Source of the DNA: Glaciecola sp. HTCC2999
GTDB lineage: Bacteria > Pseudomonadota > Gammaproteobacteria > Enterobacterales > Alteromonadaceae
Assembly: GCF_000155775.1 (NCBI RefSeq)
Contig: NZ_DS989810.1
Span: 702,172 to 766,171, forward strand
Direction of reading: 5' to 3'
DNA: 64,000 nt
Shown in pieces: positions 9,525-23,804 of this stretch (the stretch's first letter is position 1; every line of letters begins with the position of its first letter). The notes under the pieces were generated by a model that saw nothing but the letters and a program-made list of their open reading frames with translations, had not been told where the DNA came from and searched no databases. A program made the position numbers and the translations under genes.

Positions 9525-10013
9525 TTAGTAACTAGGTGCAGGGTTTAGACCCGCTTCAGAAGGCTTCACATGCTGAATACCTTTAAGTTGCTCAGCTAAT
9601 TCAGGAGGCATATATTCTTCATCATGTTTAGCTAAGACCTCCTCGGCCACGATCATATTATTTGCTTGTAACACACCGGTAGCAACAATACCCTGACCTT
9701 CGCGAAACAAATCAGGCAAAATACCGGTATAGGACACGGTTACTGTAGGTCCTATATCCATTAGGTCAAACTCCACCGCGAGTGTATCTTGGTTTCGTTT
9801 AACAGATCCTTCCACAACTAAACCACCAATACGAAGACGTTGACCGACCAATGGTTTTACACCGGTCTCGTCTTTGCCCTGTACAATTTCTGTCGGCGTA
9901 TAAAATAAATCAATATTATCATTTAAAGCGAATAACATTAGCGATACGGCGCTGATGACCATCCCACCAATCACGCCAACTGTAATTAATCGTTGCTTAC
10001 GTCGTGGATTCAT
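9525..10013 (-). CDS. ccmE: Periplasmic haem chaperone CcmE
   Basis: 162 residues: a membrane anchor (about 10-30), an OB-fold beta domain and the haem-binding motif KHDEEYMP with His130 and Tyr134, the same position as the covalent haem-binding His130 of E. coli CcmE. It receives haem from the CcmABCD transporter complex and passes it to CcmF. It sits between ccmD (4 bp gap) and ccmF. Confidence 0.97.
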   Translation of the reverse strand: MNPRRKQRLITVGVIGGMVISAVSLMLFALNDNIDLFYTPTEIVQGKDETGVKPLVGQRLRIGGLVVEGSVKRNQDTLAVEFDLMDIGPTVTVSYTGILPDLFREGQGIVATGVLQANNMIVAEEVLAKHDEEYMPPELAEQLKGIQHVKPSEAGLNPAPSY

Positions 10014-10017
10014 CTAG

Positions 10018-10221
10018 TTACTGCTCCTGGATTTTTTTGGCTTCAGCAATACGTTGCTTTCGTGCTACTTGTGCTTTAACAGCTTGAATTAATGAACGTC
10101 TTTCATGGCGCATATATAAGACCATCAGCATGATTGATAAAGCTGAAATACCATAAGACAACCACACAAAGAAGCCATATCCGCCCATATCTAAAAACGC
10201 TGCTAATGAATTAAATTGCAT
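10018..10221 (-). CDS. ccmD: Haem exporter subunit CcmD
   Basis: 67 residues with one transmembrane helix (about 14-37, containing GGYGFFVWLSYGIS) and a basic cytoplasmic tail (RHERRSLIQAVKAQVARKQR), the typical CcmD pattern. CcmD is needed to release holo-CcmE from CcmC and the CcmAB transporter. It overlaps the ccmC stop by one base. Confidence 0.92.
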   Translation of the reverse strand: MQFNSLAAFLDMGGYGFFVWLSYGISALSIMLMVLYMRHERRSLIQAVKAQVARKQRIAEAKKIQEQ

Positions 10222-10985
10222 TATTTAGCTCCTTTTTTCGAAACCGGTTTAGATGAGGTTAATAACTCAGTTACCCAAGGTCTGTGAAGCTCTCGACGTA
10301 GTATCTGATTTTTTAAATTCATTAGTGATAATGTACCAATAAGACCAATAAAGCCGGCAATAGAAATCAAAAGAGGCCACAACATTGAGGTTGCGATAGA
10401 AGGCTGGCCAAATTTGGTAATCGTCGCACCTTGATGGAGTGTATTCCACCACTCAACCGAAAAATGAATAATAGGGATATTAATTACCCCTACCAGTGCC
10501 ATGATTGCAGCAGATTTACCGGCTTGAGTTTTGTCACTAAACGCTGCATATAAAGCCATTACGCCTAAATATAAGAAGAAAAGTATTAATTGTGAAGTTA
10601 AACGCGCATCCCAAATCCACCAAGTTCCCCACATTGGTTTACCCCAAGCAGCACCTGTGAACAATGAGATAAACGTAAGTACGGCGCCCACCGGAGCAAT
10701 CGCAATCATGCTCATATAAGCAGTTTTCCATTGCCATACTAACCCCACAAATCCTGCAACCGCCATCGCAACATAAGTACTCATCGATAAAATCGCAGAA
10801 GGTACATGGACATAGATAATTCTGAACGAATCACCTTGCTGATAATCACTTGGGGCAAATAGCAATCCCCAAACAAATCCTACCAATAGCCCTGCCACAG
10901 CGGTGATAAAGAAATAAGGTAGTAAAGTATTACACAGCGCATAAGCACGTTCTGTTTTTGCGTAAGGATGTAACCAAGTAAACAT
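10221..10985 (-). CDS. ccmC: Haem-handling membrane protein CcmC
   Basis: 254 residues with six hydrophobic segments. The WWD-type signature is at about 119-130 (WGTWWIWDARLT), with the flanking haem-ligand histidines in YVHVPSA (about residue 60) and IIHFSVEWWNTLHQG. CcmC presents periplasmic haem to CcmE. It shares a base with the ccmB stop upstream and with the ccmD start downstream. Confidence 0.96.
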   Translation of the reverse strand: MFTWLHPYAKTERAYALCNTLLPYFFITAVAGLLVGFVWGLLFAPSDYQQGDSFRIIYVHVPSAILSMSTYVAMAVAGFVGLVWQWKTAYMSMIAIAPVGAVLTFISLFTGAAWGKPMWGTWWIWDARLTSQLILFFLYLGVMALYAAFSDKTQAGKSAAIMALVGVINIPIIHFSVEWWNTLHQGATITKFGQPSIATSMLWPLLISIAGFIGLIGTLSLMNLKNQILRRELHRPWVTELLTSSKPVSKKGAK

Positions 10986-11659
10986 TAATGATGACTCACT
11001 CTAATAGCATAACTAATTGCAAACGGGGTAATAGCTATGGCAAAACATAACATGGCACCGATAATAGCAATTTGAGGTAAATAATTTAATCCCAAAGCTG
11101 CGCTCTCTACAGCGGATGTTGCAAAAATCAGTAAAGGAATAAATACAGGAAGTAGAAGCAAGGATAATAAGACCCCTCCGCGTTGTAAACCAACCGTTAG
11201 TGCAACAGCGATCGCTCCGACCAACGATAGTAATGGCGTACCTAACACTAATGTAAATACCAATGACCAATACATAGGTGTGGTTAGATTCAAAAATAAT
11301 GCTAATAATGGTGAAATAAATAACAAAGGTAGAAATGAGACACACCAGTGCACTAATACTTTGACGAACATACCCCAAGATAAAGAAATATTAGATAATT
11401 GAAGTTGCTCTAAACTTCCATCGTTAAAATCATCTCTGAATAGTTTATCCATTCCTAAAAGAGAAGATAAAATGGCTGCGACCCAAATTACACCGGGTCC
11501 AATTTTTTGTAGGGTGTCAGGTCCAGGTCCGATACCTAAAGGAAAAAGTGTAATCACCATGACAAAAAATAACAACGGTTGCAATAATTCAGCTTTTTGA
11601 CGAAACGCCAATAATAAATCACGTTTCATTACACTCATAATAGGACTGACAGTATTCAT
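10985..11659 (-). CDS. ccmB: Haem exporter permease CcmB
   Basis: A 224-residue, six-helix permease. The N-terminal MKRDLLLAFRQKAELLQPLLFFVMV and the DKLFRDDFNDGSLEQL loop are strongly conserved in CcmB. It pairs with the ATPase CcmA; the complex is needed to release haem-loaded CcmE from CcmC. It overlaps ccmA by 4 bp. Confidence 0.96.
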   Translation of the reverse strand: MNTVSPIMSVMKRDLLLAFRQKAELLQPLLFFVMVITLFPLGIGPGPDTLQKIGPGVIWVAAILSSLLGMDKLFRDDFNDGSLEQLQLSNISLSWGMFVKVLVHWCVSFLPLLFISPLLALFLNLTTPMYWSLVFTLVLGTPLLSLVGAIAVALTVGLQRGGVLLSLLLLPVFIPLLIFATSAVESAALGLNYLPQIAIIGAMLCFAIAITPFAISYAIRVSHH

Positions 11660-12345
11660 AAGCGGTACTCTAAGGTGATATCAGTCACTGGTAATCGACT
11701 TTGCAACGGTTGATGAGAAGTCATTAAGACGGCTCCGCCGCTCTCTACAAAATCATCAATCAACTCTTGAATAAAAGTAACCCCTTGAATATCGAGAGAA
11801 GTGTAAGGTTCATCCAATACCCAAATATTAGCGGGTAACAACTGTGTCCGAGCTAAAGAAACTCGTCGTTGTTGTCCTGCAGATAATTCTCCACTAGGCA
11901 CATCTTCTAAACCAACCAAATTGAAACGCGCTAATAGTAGATACAACTCATCGGTTGTGGTGACAACGCCATGCATGTTCGCCCAAAATTGAAGATTTTC
12001 GACACTAGATAGGTGTTTATTTAGACCTAATTTATGACCTAAATAGATCAGCGGATAGGGCTCAGAGGTACTGTTTGATAAAGTTACTGTGCCCGAATCC
12101 GGCGAAGATAAACCGACTAGAATTCGAATTAAACTAGTTTTACCCGCTCCATTAGGACCAAGTAGATGAATAAGCTGACCACTGGACACAGTCAATGAGA
12201 TATCTTCAAACAAAACACGGTCTTGTTTGTGACATGATATCCCTTGAGCAGATAGCAACACCTTATTATCTTGTGTAATGGTACTGTTATCTAACATTGC
12301 CTGATTAGCTGTTGATTTAGCAGCTAAATGAGTCTTGCTATTCAC
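11656..12345 (-). CDS. ccmA: ABC transporter ATPase CcmA
   Basis: 229 residues: Walker A GPNGAGKTS, signature LSAGQQRR and Walker B IWVLDEP are all present. It is the first gene of the ccm operon. The listed start is a GTG that adds a polar N-terminal stretch of about 16 residues relative to an internal ATG (MLDNST); either is possible, and the ABC core begins only near residue 30. The roughly 300 bp upstream to recA holds the promoter, which I cannot place confidently. Confidence 0.95.
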   Translation of the reverse strand: MNSKTHLAAKSTANQAMLDNSTITQDNKVLLSAQGISCHKQDRVLFEDISLTVSSGQLIHLLGPNGAGKTSLIRILVGLSSPDSGTVTLSNSTSEPYPLIYLGHKLGLNKHLSSVENLQFWANMHGVVTTTDELYLLLARFNLVGLEDVPSGELSAGQQRRVSLARTQLLPANIWVLDEPYTSLDIQGVTFIQELIDDFVESGGAVLMTSHQPLQSRLPVTDITLEYRL

Positions 12346-12591
12346 GTGAAATTTCCATCTTTTTTAACGATGATAGGATATCATAATCAAGGACTTATAC
12401 AGTATTATTTAATCCATAATTGGTAGTAGATTGAGTCATTTACCATAGATTTTTTTGGGAAATATCTAAAAAAACTTCATTTTGGTCATTCAAGTTAATG
12501 TCACAGCATAAATTTGAAAATGCACCACCGTTTGATACACATGCATAAATTATATGACGCTTTAGCAATCTGGTAATAGTTAAGCAGATAT

Positions 12592-12621
12592 AAAAAAGGT
12601 CATCTTTAAGATGACCTTTTT
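12592..12621 (-). terminator. Rho-independent terminator of recA
   Basis: The symmetric hairpin AAAAAGGTCATCTT / AAGATGACCTTTTT starts 26 bp beyond the recA stop and ends in a U-tract when read on the minus strand. The rest of the 12,346-12,646 gap is AT-rich and shows no other gene. Confidence 0.85.
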
Positions 12622-12646
12622 AAGTAACTATTTATGTAGCAGTAGC

Positions 12647-13681
12647 TTATGCTTCTTCAGCTTCGTTTTCGCTTTCTGAAGTAGGTTTAGCTTTACATAA
12701 TAACTCAGCACGGATACGGGCTTCAATGTCATTAGCCATTTCTGGGTGTTCTTTCAAATATTTAACGACATTCGCTTTACCTTGGCCAATACGTTCACCA
12801 TTATAGCTATACCAAGCACCTGCTTTTTCCACTAATTTTTGTTTAACACCTAAATCAATTAATTCAGCTTCTTTGGAAATTCCTTGGCCATACATGATTT
12901 GGAATTCAGCTTGTTTGAAAGGTGGTGCAACTTTATTTTTCACCACTTTGACTCGCGTCTCATTCCCAACAATCTCATCACCGTCTTTAATTGCACCTAT
13001 ACGGCGAATATCTAAACGAACTGATGAATAGAATTTGAGTGCATTACCACCAGTAGTCGTTTCCGGATTACCGAACATCACGCCAATTTTCAAACGAATT
13101 TGGTTGATGAAAATAACTAACGTATTTGAACGTTTAATATTACCCGTTAATTTACGTAAGGCTTGAGACATCAAGCGCGCTTGAAGACCTACATGAGAAT
13201 CACCCATATCACCTTCGATTTCGGCTTTTGGTGTTAAGGCAGCAACAGAATCGACGATCACAACATCTACTGCGCCTGAACGTACTAACATGTCACAAAT
13301 CTCTAGCGCCTGCTCACCTGTGTCTGGTTGAGACACTAGCAACTCATCTATGTTAACCCCTAATGCTTCTGCATATACTGGATCTAGGGCATGCTCAGCA
13401 TCAACGAAGGCACAGGTTTTACCCACTTTCTGAGCTTCAGCAATAACTTGTAATGTCAGTGTTGTTTTACCTGAAGATTCAGGACCATAAATCTCAACGA
13501 CTCGACCACATGGCAAACCACCTATACCAAGAGCGATATCAATTGATAGTGAACCTGTTGATACAGATTCGATATCCATAGCTTGGTTATCGCCAAGACG
13601 CATAATTGCACCTTTACCAAATTGCTTTTCAATCTGACCAAGTGCTGCGGACAATGCGCGTGTTTTGTTATCTTCTGCCAT
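12647..13681 (-). CDS. recA: Recombinase RecA
   Basis: 344 residues with Walker [10 protein letters not shown] (about 66-74), the [28 protein letters not shown] loop L2 region, and an acidic C-terminus ([10 protein letters not shown]) typical of RecA. It drives homologous recombination and LexA self-cleavage in the SOS response. A perfect LexA box lies 58 bp upstream. No recX follows; the gene ends at its own terminator. Confidence 0.99.
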   Translation of the reverse strand: MAEDNKTRALSAALGQIEKQFGKGAIMRLGDNQAMDIESVSTGSLSIDIALGIGGLPCGRVVEIYGPESSGKTTLTLQVIAEAQKVGKTCAFVDAEHALDPVYAEALGVNIDELLVSQPDTGEQALEICDMLVRSGAVDVVIVDSVAALTPKAEIEGDMGDSHVGLQARLMSQALRKLTGNIKRSNTLVIFINQIRLKIGVMFGNPETTTGGNALKFYSSVRLDIRRIGAIKDGDEIVGNETRVKVVKNKVAPPFKQAEFQIMYGQGISKEAELIDLGVKQKLVEKAGAWYSYNGERIGQGKANVVKYLKEHPEMANDIEARIRAELLCKAKPTSESENEAEEA

Positions 13682-13738
13682 GTGTGCCTCAATATAAAAT
13701 GTGAGTTAAGATGTAATTCTATGAAGTCGATTATAATA

Positions 13739-13754
13739 CTGTATAATTATACAG
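13739..13754 (-). promoter_or_regulatory. LexA (SOS) box of recA
   Basis: CTGTATAATTATACAG is a perfect 16 bp palindrome matching the gammaproteobacterial LexA consensus CTGT-N8-ACAG, placed upstream of recA. Repression by LexA and damage induction are inferred from this match. Confidence 0.92.
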
Positions 13755-13851
13755 TGCAACAAAAATATTGTTATTTTTTCACTTCACTAGAATTGAGTAT
13801 GATAAATATAGTGCTTTTTATTACGAGTGTCTGCTGAGCTTTTGATCAGTT

Positions 13852-14352
13852 TTATTTGTGAATGCTTAATAAATGCACAACCTGCTCAATTGCATATTCT
13901 ATTGACTGTAATCGCACAGCATCACGGTCACCGGCAAAACATAGCTGTTTAGTATTCACCACATCATTTACGACAAAACCAAACCAAACTGTACCGACAG
14001 GTTTATCAGTACTTCCCCCATCGGGCCCTGCTATCCCACTAATGCTGATACCAATATCAGCACCCACTTGAGACACCACACCCAGCGCCATTTCCGCAAC
14101 CGTTTGTGCTGACACCGCGCCATATTGCGCTAATGTTTCTTCTGAGACACCTACCATCGCCTGTTTTGCCTCATTAGAATACGTCACTACGCTATGTTTG
14201 AACCACGCTGATGATCCTGGCAAAGAGGTGAACGCATAAGCTAGGCCCCCACCCGTGCAGGACTCTGCACACGATATCGTCAAATGATTCGTCGTTAAAT
14301 ACGTCGCTAACTGTACTAGCGCATTTTGTGTATTTTCTTTTAGATAGCGCAT
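13852..14352 (-). CDS. pncC: Nicotinamide-nucleotide amidohydrolase PncC (CinA C-terminal domain protein)
   Basis: A 166-residue stand-alone CinA C-terminal domain: SCAESCTGGGLAYAFTSLPGSSAWF and GISGIAGPDGGSTDKPVGTVWFG are the signature blocks. The enzyme deamidates NMN to nicotinate mononucleotide in pyridine-nucleotide salvage. It sits between recA and divergent mutS, a common gammaproteobacterial arrangement; the 35 bp to mutS must hold both start regions. Confidence 0.94.
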   Translation of the reverse strand: MRYLKENTQNALVQLATYLTTNHLTISCAESCTGGGLAYAFTSLPGSSAWFKHSVVTYSNEAKQAMVGVSEETLAQYGAVSAQTVAEMALGVVSQVGADIGISISGIAGPDGGSTDKPVGTVWFGFVVNDVVNTKQLCFAGDRDAVRLQSIEYAIEQVVHLLSIHK

Positions 14353-14387
14353 GAATTTATTGTTATGCTATATGTATGGATTCATGA

Positions 14388-17012
14388 ATGAAGTATAAAA
14401 ATAAATTGAGCTCAGCACAAACGCAACATACTCCAATGATGCAACAATATTTACGCATCAAAGCCCAACATCCAAATGAATTACTTTTCTATCGGATGGG
14501 GGATTTTTATGAATTATTTTTTGATGATGCTAAACGTGCTGCACAACTTATTGATATTACATTAACTGCTCGTGGTAAAGCGGGTGGCGAACCTATCCCA
14601 ATGGCGGGTGTCCCCTACCATGCCGTGGAAGGTTATTTGGCTAAACTTGTACAAATGGGCGAGTCTGTCGCTATTTGTGAGCAAGTAGGTGATCCTGTTA
14701 CAAGTAAAGGTCCTGTTGCGCGTGAAGTCAAACAAGTCCTCACTCCCGGCACAGTCACTGATGAAGCTTTACTCCAAGACGCTCAAGACACATTAATTGT
14801 CGCAATTACAAGCCAATCATCGTCTAAATCTGCTGGTCAAATCCACTACGGCTTAGCTGCACTTGCATTGAGTACTGGACAGTTTCTCATTACTCAACCA
14901 CTTAGCGAAGAAGCATTATTAGCTGATTTACAACGTTTCAACCCTGCTGAGTTATTGTATGATGAAACCTTAATCGCACCGCAAGTACTCGCCACTTATC
15001 CTAAGTCTGTTAGACGCCCACAATGGGAATTCGATACTGATACTGCGGTGAATCATTTGAATATGCAATTTGGTACCAAGGAACTCACTGGCTTTGGTGT
15101 GGCAGATGCAACTCTCGCGCTCGGCGCAGCGGGTTGTTTATTGCAGTATGTCAAAGATACTCAAAAACGTTCACTGCCCCATATCAAACGCATTAGTTTA
15201 CAAGCACAAAGCGACACTGTGCAGATGGATTTTGCCACTCGTAAAAACTTAGAGCTGACGCATAATTTATCCGGCGGGATTGAGAACACTGTTTTCGATG
15301 TACTCAATAATACGCAAACACCGATGGGGGCACGCTTATTACAACAATGGATCCATCGCCCCATTACCCAACAAAATTTACTCGAACAACGTTATAATGT
15401 TATCGATAGTTTAGTTGAGCACGATGTCGCTGCTCCGGCTCAAATATTGAAAAAAATGGGTGATGTCCAACGTATATTGGCGCGATTAGCATTACGCTCC
15501 GCTCGTCCGCGTGATTTTGCACGTTTACGTGATACGCTAAACTTACTACCTGAGCTGCAAAACATATTAGCTGAGCATGATGAACCAAAACTCCAAGCAC
15601 TCGCCAATACCATCTCAACATTTCCTGAATCAGCAGATTTACTCACCCGTGCAATCATAGATAATCCTCCAGTCGTCATCAGAGATGGGGGCGTTATTGC
15701 GCCTGGATACAATGTGCAACTTGATGAACTCAGAGCCTTATCACAAGGTGCGACAGACTTTTTAACCGTATTAGAAGAGCGAGAAAAAGACGCGACGGGG
15801 ATTAATACATTAAAAGTCGGTTATAACCGTGTTCACGGATTTTTCATTGAAGTCTCAAAGGGTCAAGCTCATCTTGTACCGGGACATTATATTCGCCGTC
15901 AAACACTGAAAAATAACGAACGCTATATTATTGAAGAGCTCAAAGCCCATGAAGAAAAAGTCTTAAACTCGCAAAGCCAAGCTCTTGCCTTAGAAAAACA
16001 ATGCTATGAAGCATTATTTGATGAACTACTACCTCATTTAGATGCGTTAACGCTAAGCGCAAATGCTTTAGCAGAACTCGATGTATTAATCTGTTTTGCG
16101 AGTCAATCTGTGGCACTGAACTTATATCGTCCTGAGTTAACTTCTACACCGGGTATTGAGTACCAAGACGGTCGTCATATTGTAGTAGAACATGTGACAA
16201 AACAACCGTTTATTGCTAATCCTCTGCAGCTTGATGCACATCAAAAAATGCTCATGATCACCGGCCCAAATATGGGAGGTAAATCCACCTATATGCGTCA
16301 AACCGCATTAATTGTCCTATTAGCATATATTGGTTGCTATGTCCCTGCTCAACGCTGCCAAATTGGCCCAATTGATCGGATATTTACCCGTATTGGTGCT
16401 TCTGATGATCTGGCGTCTGGGCGCTCTACTTTTATGGTTGAGATGACAGAAACCGCTAATATTTTGCACAATGCCAGTGAACACAGCCTTGTGTTAATGG
16501 ATGAAATTGGACGCGGCACGAGTACTTATGATGGGTTATCCTTAGCATGGGCATGTGCTGAATATATCAATAATACGATTAATGCCTTTACCTTATTTGC
16601 TACCCATTATTTTGAGTTGACCCAACTTGCTGAAAATACAGAAGGTATGTGTAATGTTCATCTTAATGCTATTGAACACAACGATACCATTAAATTTATG
16701 CACAATGTCCAACAAGGCGCTGCGAGTAAAAGTTATGGATTACAAGTTGCACAGCTTGCTGGCGTCCCCGAACATGTTATTCAAGTAGCGAAACAAAAAC
16801 TGACTACACTTGAGACTCAGTCAATAGCAGTGGACTCCAACAAGACAGATTCAGCAACGGAAACTAACGCGGCAAGCCTGGTTGAACCGGTACAATTGGC
16901 CTTGGATAATTCACATCAAGCATTAATTGATACCTTAGACCAAATAAGTGCAGATGAGCTATCTCCAAAACAAGCCTTAGATTTCATTTATGTACTTAAA
17001 TCCATGCGTTAA
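14388..17012 (+). CDS. mutS: DNA mismatch repair protein MutS
   Basis: An 874-residue MutS1. The mismatch-wedge motif is GDFYELF near residue 39, followed by connector, lever and clamp domains. The C-terminal ATPase has [13 protein letters not shown] (Walker A), the DEIGRGTST Walker B region and ATHYFELT. MutS recognises mismatches and small loops and recruits MutL. The N-terminus ([22 protein letters not shown]) matches the length of E. coli MutS, supporting this start. Confidence 0.98.
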   Translation: MKYKNKLSSAQTQHTPMMQQYLRIKAQHPNELLFYRMGDFYELFFDDAKRAAQLIDITLTARGKAGGEPIPMAGVPYHAVEGYLAKLVQMGESVAICEQVGDPVTSKGPVAREVKQVLTPGTVTDEALLQDAQDTLIVAITSQSSSKSAGQIHYGLAALALSTGQFLITQPLSEEALLADLQRFNPAELLYDETLIAPQVLATYPKSVRRPQWEFDTDTAVNHLNMQFGTKELTGFGVADATLALGAAGCLLQYVKDTQKRSLPHIKRISLQAQSDTVQMDFATRKNLELTHNLSGGIENTVFDVLNNTQTPMGARLLQQWIHRPITQQNLLEQRYNVIDSLVEHDVAAPAQILKKMGDVQRILARLALRSARPRDFARLRDTLNLLPELQNILAEHDEPKLQALANTISTFPESADLLTRAIIDNPPVVIRDGGVIAPGYNVQLDELRALSQGATDFLTVLEEREKDATGINTLKVGYNRVHGFFIEVSKGQAHLVPGHYIRRQTLKNNERYIIEELKAHEEKVLNSQSQALALEKQCYEALFDELLPHLDALTLSANALAELDVLICFASQSVALNLYRPELTSTPGIEYQDGRHIVVEHVTKQPFIANPLQLDAHQKMLMITGPNMGGKSTYMRQTALIVLLAYIGCYVPAQRCQIGPIDRIFTRIGASDDLASGRSTFMVEMTETANILHNASEHSLVLMDEIGRGTSTYDGLSLAWACAEYINNTINAFTLFATHYFELTQLAENTEGMCNVHLNAIEHNDTIKFMHNVQQGAASKSYGLQVAQLAGVPEHVIQVAKQKLTTLETQSIAVDSNKTDSATETNAASLVEPVQLALDNSHQALIDTLDQISADELSPKQALDFIYVLKSMR

Positions 17013-17122
17013 AAGCACAACTTCAGATTGTTATTGAATGGATATTTGCGTATAATCACACTCCAACCAAGAAGAGTGTTTCAACTCTTTACACTCGTTC
17101 ATAATTAGACGCCTTTAGGTAA

Positions 17123-20066
<2,944 letters not shown>

Positions 20067-20096
20067 GCTTTACCATACGCTGTCGATTTAATGACT

Positions 20097-20138
20097 AAGC
20101 CAGTCTTAGAGACCCTGTTCTTTTGACTGGCTTTTTTA
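20097..20138 (+). terminator. Rho-independent terminator after eno
   Basis: Stem AAGCCAGTC (20,097-20,105) pairs with GACTGGCTT (20,125-20,133) and runs into a T-tract, 30 bp after the enolase stop. Confidence 0.85.
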
Positions 20139-20196
20139 TGGCATTTCATGCAAAAATCAGTAGTATTACACCCCTTAATTCATTAAAGCAGATACT

Positions 20197-20838
20197 ATGG
20201 TCGAACAAAGCGATATCTTTTTTCAAGATCCCGATTCAGCAGCTTTTGCTGAGTTGTGTAATGCTTTGTATCAAAGAGAATGTTTATTTTTAGCGGAATA
20301 TGGACCAAATCATACGGCATTACTCAAACGTAAACTCAAACATTTACATATCCACGTCACACAATCTGCCGAACAGTTACTTAATAACACCTCCCCTCTT
20401 GTGGTAGATCGTCATAACGCCAGTTATCAAGCTAAACAAAGTTCGAAATGCCCTAGCACTAAGCAAACAAGTGAAACGATAAAAGAATACTTCGCTCAAC
20501 ATCAAACGATTGGTGCTATTTGCGCAGTGAGTATTAATGAGATGGGGATGACGCATTTAGAAATAGATTCTCTAGATCGCGTCGATGCAGAAAAAGCACT
20601 CATTCATGTGAATAAATTTGGCTGGTTTAATATTTCTGGGCAACCGACAAATCGCGAGGGTGACATTCTAAATCAACATGGAATACAACAAATCACGCTG
20701 CTAAAACCGACTAAAGCGATCATGAGTGCAGCATGCTGTGGACATCGTTGGTCACATTCAGGAAAAATCTCGCCACGTGTATTAACCATGCGCGAACTGA
20801 GGTTATCTTTCAACATTAAATGGAAAGGCCTACGTTAA
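20197..20838 (+). CDS. Conserved-looking hypothetical protein
   Basis: 213 residues, no signal peptide or membrane segment. Two features stand out: a central stretch (GAICAVSINEMGMTHLEIDSLD) and a C-terminal cluster AACCGHRWSHSGKISPR with a Cys-Cys-Gly-His core that could bind metal. I do not recognise the family. It stands alone between the eno terminator and the leu leader, so it has its own promoter. Confidence 0.65.
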   Translation: MVEQSDIFFQDPDSAAFAELCNALYQRECLFLAEYGPNHTALLKRKLKHLHIHVTQSAEQLLNNTSPLVVDRHNASYQAKQSSKCPSTKQTSETIKEYFAQHQTIGAICAVSINEMGMTHLEIDSLDRVDAEKALIHVNKFGWFNISGQPTNREGDILNQHGIQQITLLKPTKAIMSAACCGHRWSHSGKISPRVLTMRELRLSFNIKWKGLR

Positions 20839-20964
20839 TCATATTTTTAGGATAAAAATCCTATCGATATTCCTAATTTAAATAATAATCAGCCATTAGA
20901 TATATCATTTATCAAATTCTTAGTATAAAAATCCTATTAAACGCTATTTGCATGCAAGTTTCCC

Positions 20965-20993
20965 TTGACCCACTGCCGACTTAAACGTACAGT
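20965..20993 (+). promoter_or_regulatory. Predicted sigma-70 promoter of the leu operon
   Basis: TTGACC (20,965-20,970) and TACAGT (20,988-20,993) are separated by 17 bp, and the -10 box ends 6 bp before the leader peptide ATG. That spacing is very tight, so the real start site could use another box. Confidence 0.4.
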
Positions 20994-20999
20994 TAACCT

Positions 21000-21056
21000 A
21001 TGAAAAATACATTTCACACATATTTATTATCTGACCTTCTGTTACTGGTAGCATGA
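21000..21056 (+). CDS. leuL: leu operon leader peptide (LeuL type)
   Basis: An 18-residue ORF, MKNTFHTYLLSDLLLLVA, carries six Leu codons out of 18 (two TTA in tandem, then CTT CTG TTA CTG). It is placed just ahead of an attenuator hairpin and the leuABCD genes. Ribosome stalling at these codons when charged leucyl-tRNA is scarce would favour the antiterminator. The sequence is not copied from E. coli LeuL; the call rests on codon content and context. Confidence 0.85.
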   Translation: MKNTFHTYLLSDLLLLVA

Positions 21057-21058
21057 CT

Positions 21059-21114
21059 ACACGGGTGAGTAATAATTTAGAATAAATTAACCCGTGTAAC
21101 CCACGGGTTTTTTT
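21059..21114 (+). promoter_or_regulatory. Leucine attenuator: antiterminator and terminator hairpins
   Basis: ACACGGGT (21,059-21,066) can pair with ACCCGTGT (21,090-21,097) as an antiterminator. The overlapping segment AACCCGTG (21,089-21,096) can instead pair with CACGGGTT (21,102-21,109) followed by seven T's, a strong intrinsic terminator. The two structures share the same middle segment, so they are mutually exclusive, as expected for amino-acid attenuation. Confidence 0.85.
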
Positions 21115-21144
21115 ATACGTAGCGTACATTCAGAGGAGTACCAC

Positions 21145-22698
21145 ATGACGAACCATGTGAAAATTTTCGATACGACTTTAAGAGACGGTGAGCAAGCATT
21201 ACCTGCAAGCTTGACGGTGAAAGAAAAACTACAAATCGCATTAGCGTTAGAAAAGCTCGGTGTTGATATCATAGAAGCTGGATTTCCAGTTTCATCTCCT
21301 GGTGATTTTGAATCGGTTCAAACTATTGCGCGAGAAGTAAAAAATGCAACCGTATGCGGATTATCTCGTGCGTTAGCAAAAGATATAGATGCTTGCGGTC
21401 AAGCACTCGGTGTAGCTGAACAATTTCGTATTCATACTTTTATTGCTACCTCTGATATTCACGTCTCTACTAAGTTACGTAAATCTCAAGATGAGATTGT
21501 TGAGATGGCAGTGGCTGCGGTCAAACATGCCCGCAAATATACTGATGATGTCGAGTTTTCGTGTGAAGATGCTGGTCGTACCCACATAGATTATTTATGT
21601 CGAATGGTAGAAGCCGCGATCAACGCAGGTGCCAAAACCGTCAACATCCCAGATACTGTCGGTTATACTACGCCCACTGAGTTTGGTGGTATTATCGGTC
21701 AATTATTTAATCGTGTACCAAATATCGACCAAGCCATTATTTCGGTTCATTGCCATAATGATTTAGGATTAGCCGTTGCCAATTCATTAGCCGCGGTAGA
21801 ACAAGGTGCTCGCCAAGTAGAATGTACTATTAACGGCATTGGTGAGCGAGCTGGTAATTGCTCTTTAGAAGAAATAGCCATGATTTTGCAAACACGTAAT
21901 GAACGTTATGGATTGCAAACCGGTATTCGTAGCCAAGAGATCTCACGTACCTCAAAATTAGTCAGTCAATTATGTAGTATGCCAGTCCAAGCAAACAAAG
22001 CTATTGTTGGTGCTAACGCATTTGCTCATTCTTCTGGTATTCACCAAGATGGTGTACTCAAAGGACAGAATACTTACGAGATCATGACCCCAGAATCTGT
22101 GGGTCTCAATAAGAATCAATTAAACCTAACCTCACGCTCTGGTCGTCATGTCATTAAACATCGATTGCATGAATTAGGTTATAATGAAACTGATTACGAT
22201 TTAGACGAAGTTTATGCTTCATTTTTACGCCTTGCCGATAAAAAAGGTCAGGTCTTTGATTATGATTTAGAAGCATTACTATTTTTTAATCAACAAAAAC
22301 ATGAACATGCTTTTTATTCATTAGAATATTTACAAGCAAGTTCAGGTAAAGAAATTATCCCTAGTGCCACAGTCTCATTGAATATTGGTGAAGAAACCGT
22401 TACACATAGCGCCACAGGTAATGGTCCTGTCGATGCCGCGTATAACGCTATCATGCAGATCATTAATGAAGATGAAATTAACATTGTTGATTTCAAACTC
22501 GGCTCTAAAGGTGAGGGAGCAAACGCACTTGCCCAAGTCAGTATTGTCGCTAAATATAAAGATCGCCGTTTCCACGGCATTGGCCTAGCAACAGATATTG
22601 TAGAATCCGGTGTAAAAGCACTAATTTTCGTTTTAAATAATATGCATCTTGCTGATCAAATTGATGAGCAAAAACAACACATTTCCACAGGAGTATAA
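21145..22698 (+). CDS. leuA: 2-isopropylmalate synthase
   Basis: 517 residues: N-terminal TIM barrel with [32 protein letters not shown] and [13 protein letters not shown], followed by the LeuA allosteric dimerisation domain (leucine feedback site) at the C-terminus. It commits 2-oxoisovalerate plus acetyl-CoA to leucine. A strong site (GAGGAG) precedes the ATG. First structural gene of leuABCD; leuB starts directly after its stop. Confidence 0.98.
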   Translation: MTNHVKIFDTTLRDGEQALPASLTVKEKLQIALALEKLGVDIIEAGFPVSSPGDFESVQTIAREVKNATVCGLSRALAKDIDACGQALGVAEQFRIHTFIATSDIHVSTKLRKSQDEIVEMAVAAVKHARKYTDDVEFSCEDAGRTHIDYLCRMVEAAINAGAKTVNIPDTVGYTTPTEFGGIIGQLFNRVPNIDQAIISVHCHNDLGLAVANSLAAVEQGARQVECTINGIGERAGNCSLEEIAMILQTRNERYGLQTGIRSQEISRTSKLVSQLCSMPVQANKAIVGANAFAHSSGIHQDGVLKGQNTYEIMTPESVGLNKNQLNLTSRSGRHVIKHRLHELGYNETDYDLDEVYASFLRLADKKGQVFDYDLEALLFFNQQKHEHAFYSLEYLQASSGKEIIPSATVSLNIGEETVTHSATGNGPVDAAYNAIMQIINEDEINIVDFKLGSKGEGANALAQVSIVAKYKDRRFHGIGLATDIVESGVKALIFVLNNMHLADQIDEQKQHISTGV

Positions 22699-23793
<1,095 letters not shown>

Positions 23794-23804
23794 GGACACT
23801 CCTC

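Noticed and set aside
11013-11378. 121-residue alternative frame in ccmB
   Set aside because: Same-strand shadow of the hydrophobic CcmB coding region; CcmB itself matches its family over full length.
13583-13837. Plus-strand 84-residue ORF over the recA start and LexA box
   Set aside because: It crosses the recA start and its LexA operator on the opposite strand; Cys/Leu-rich antisense translation with no start site.
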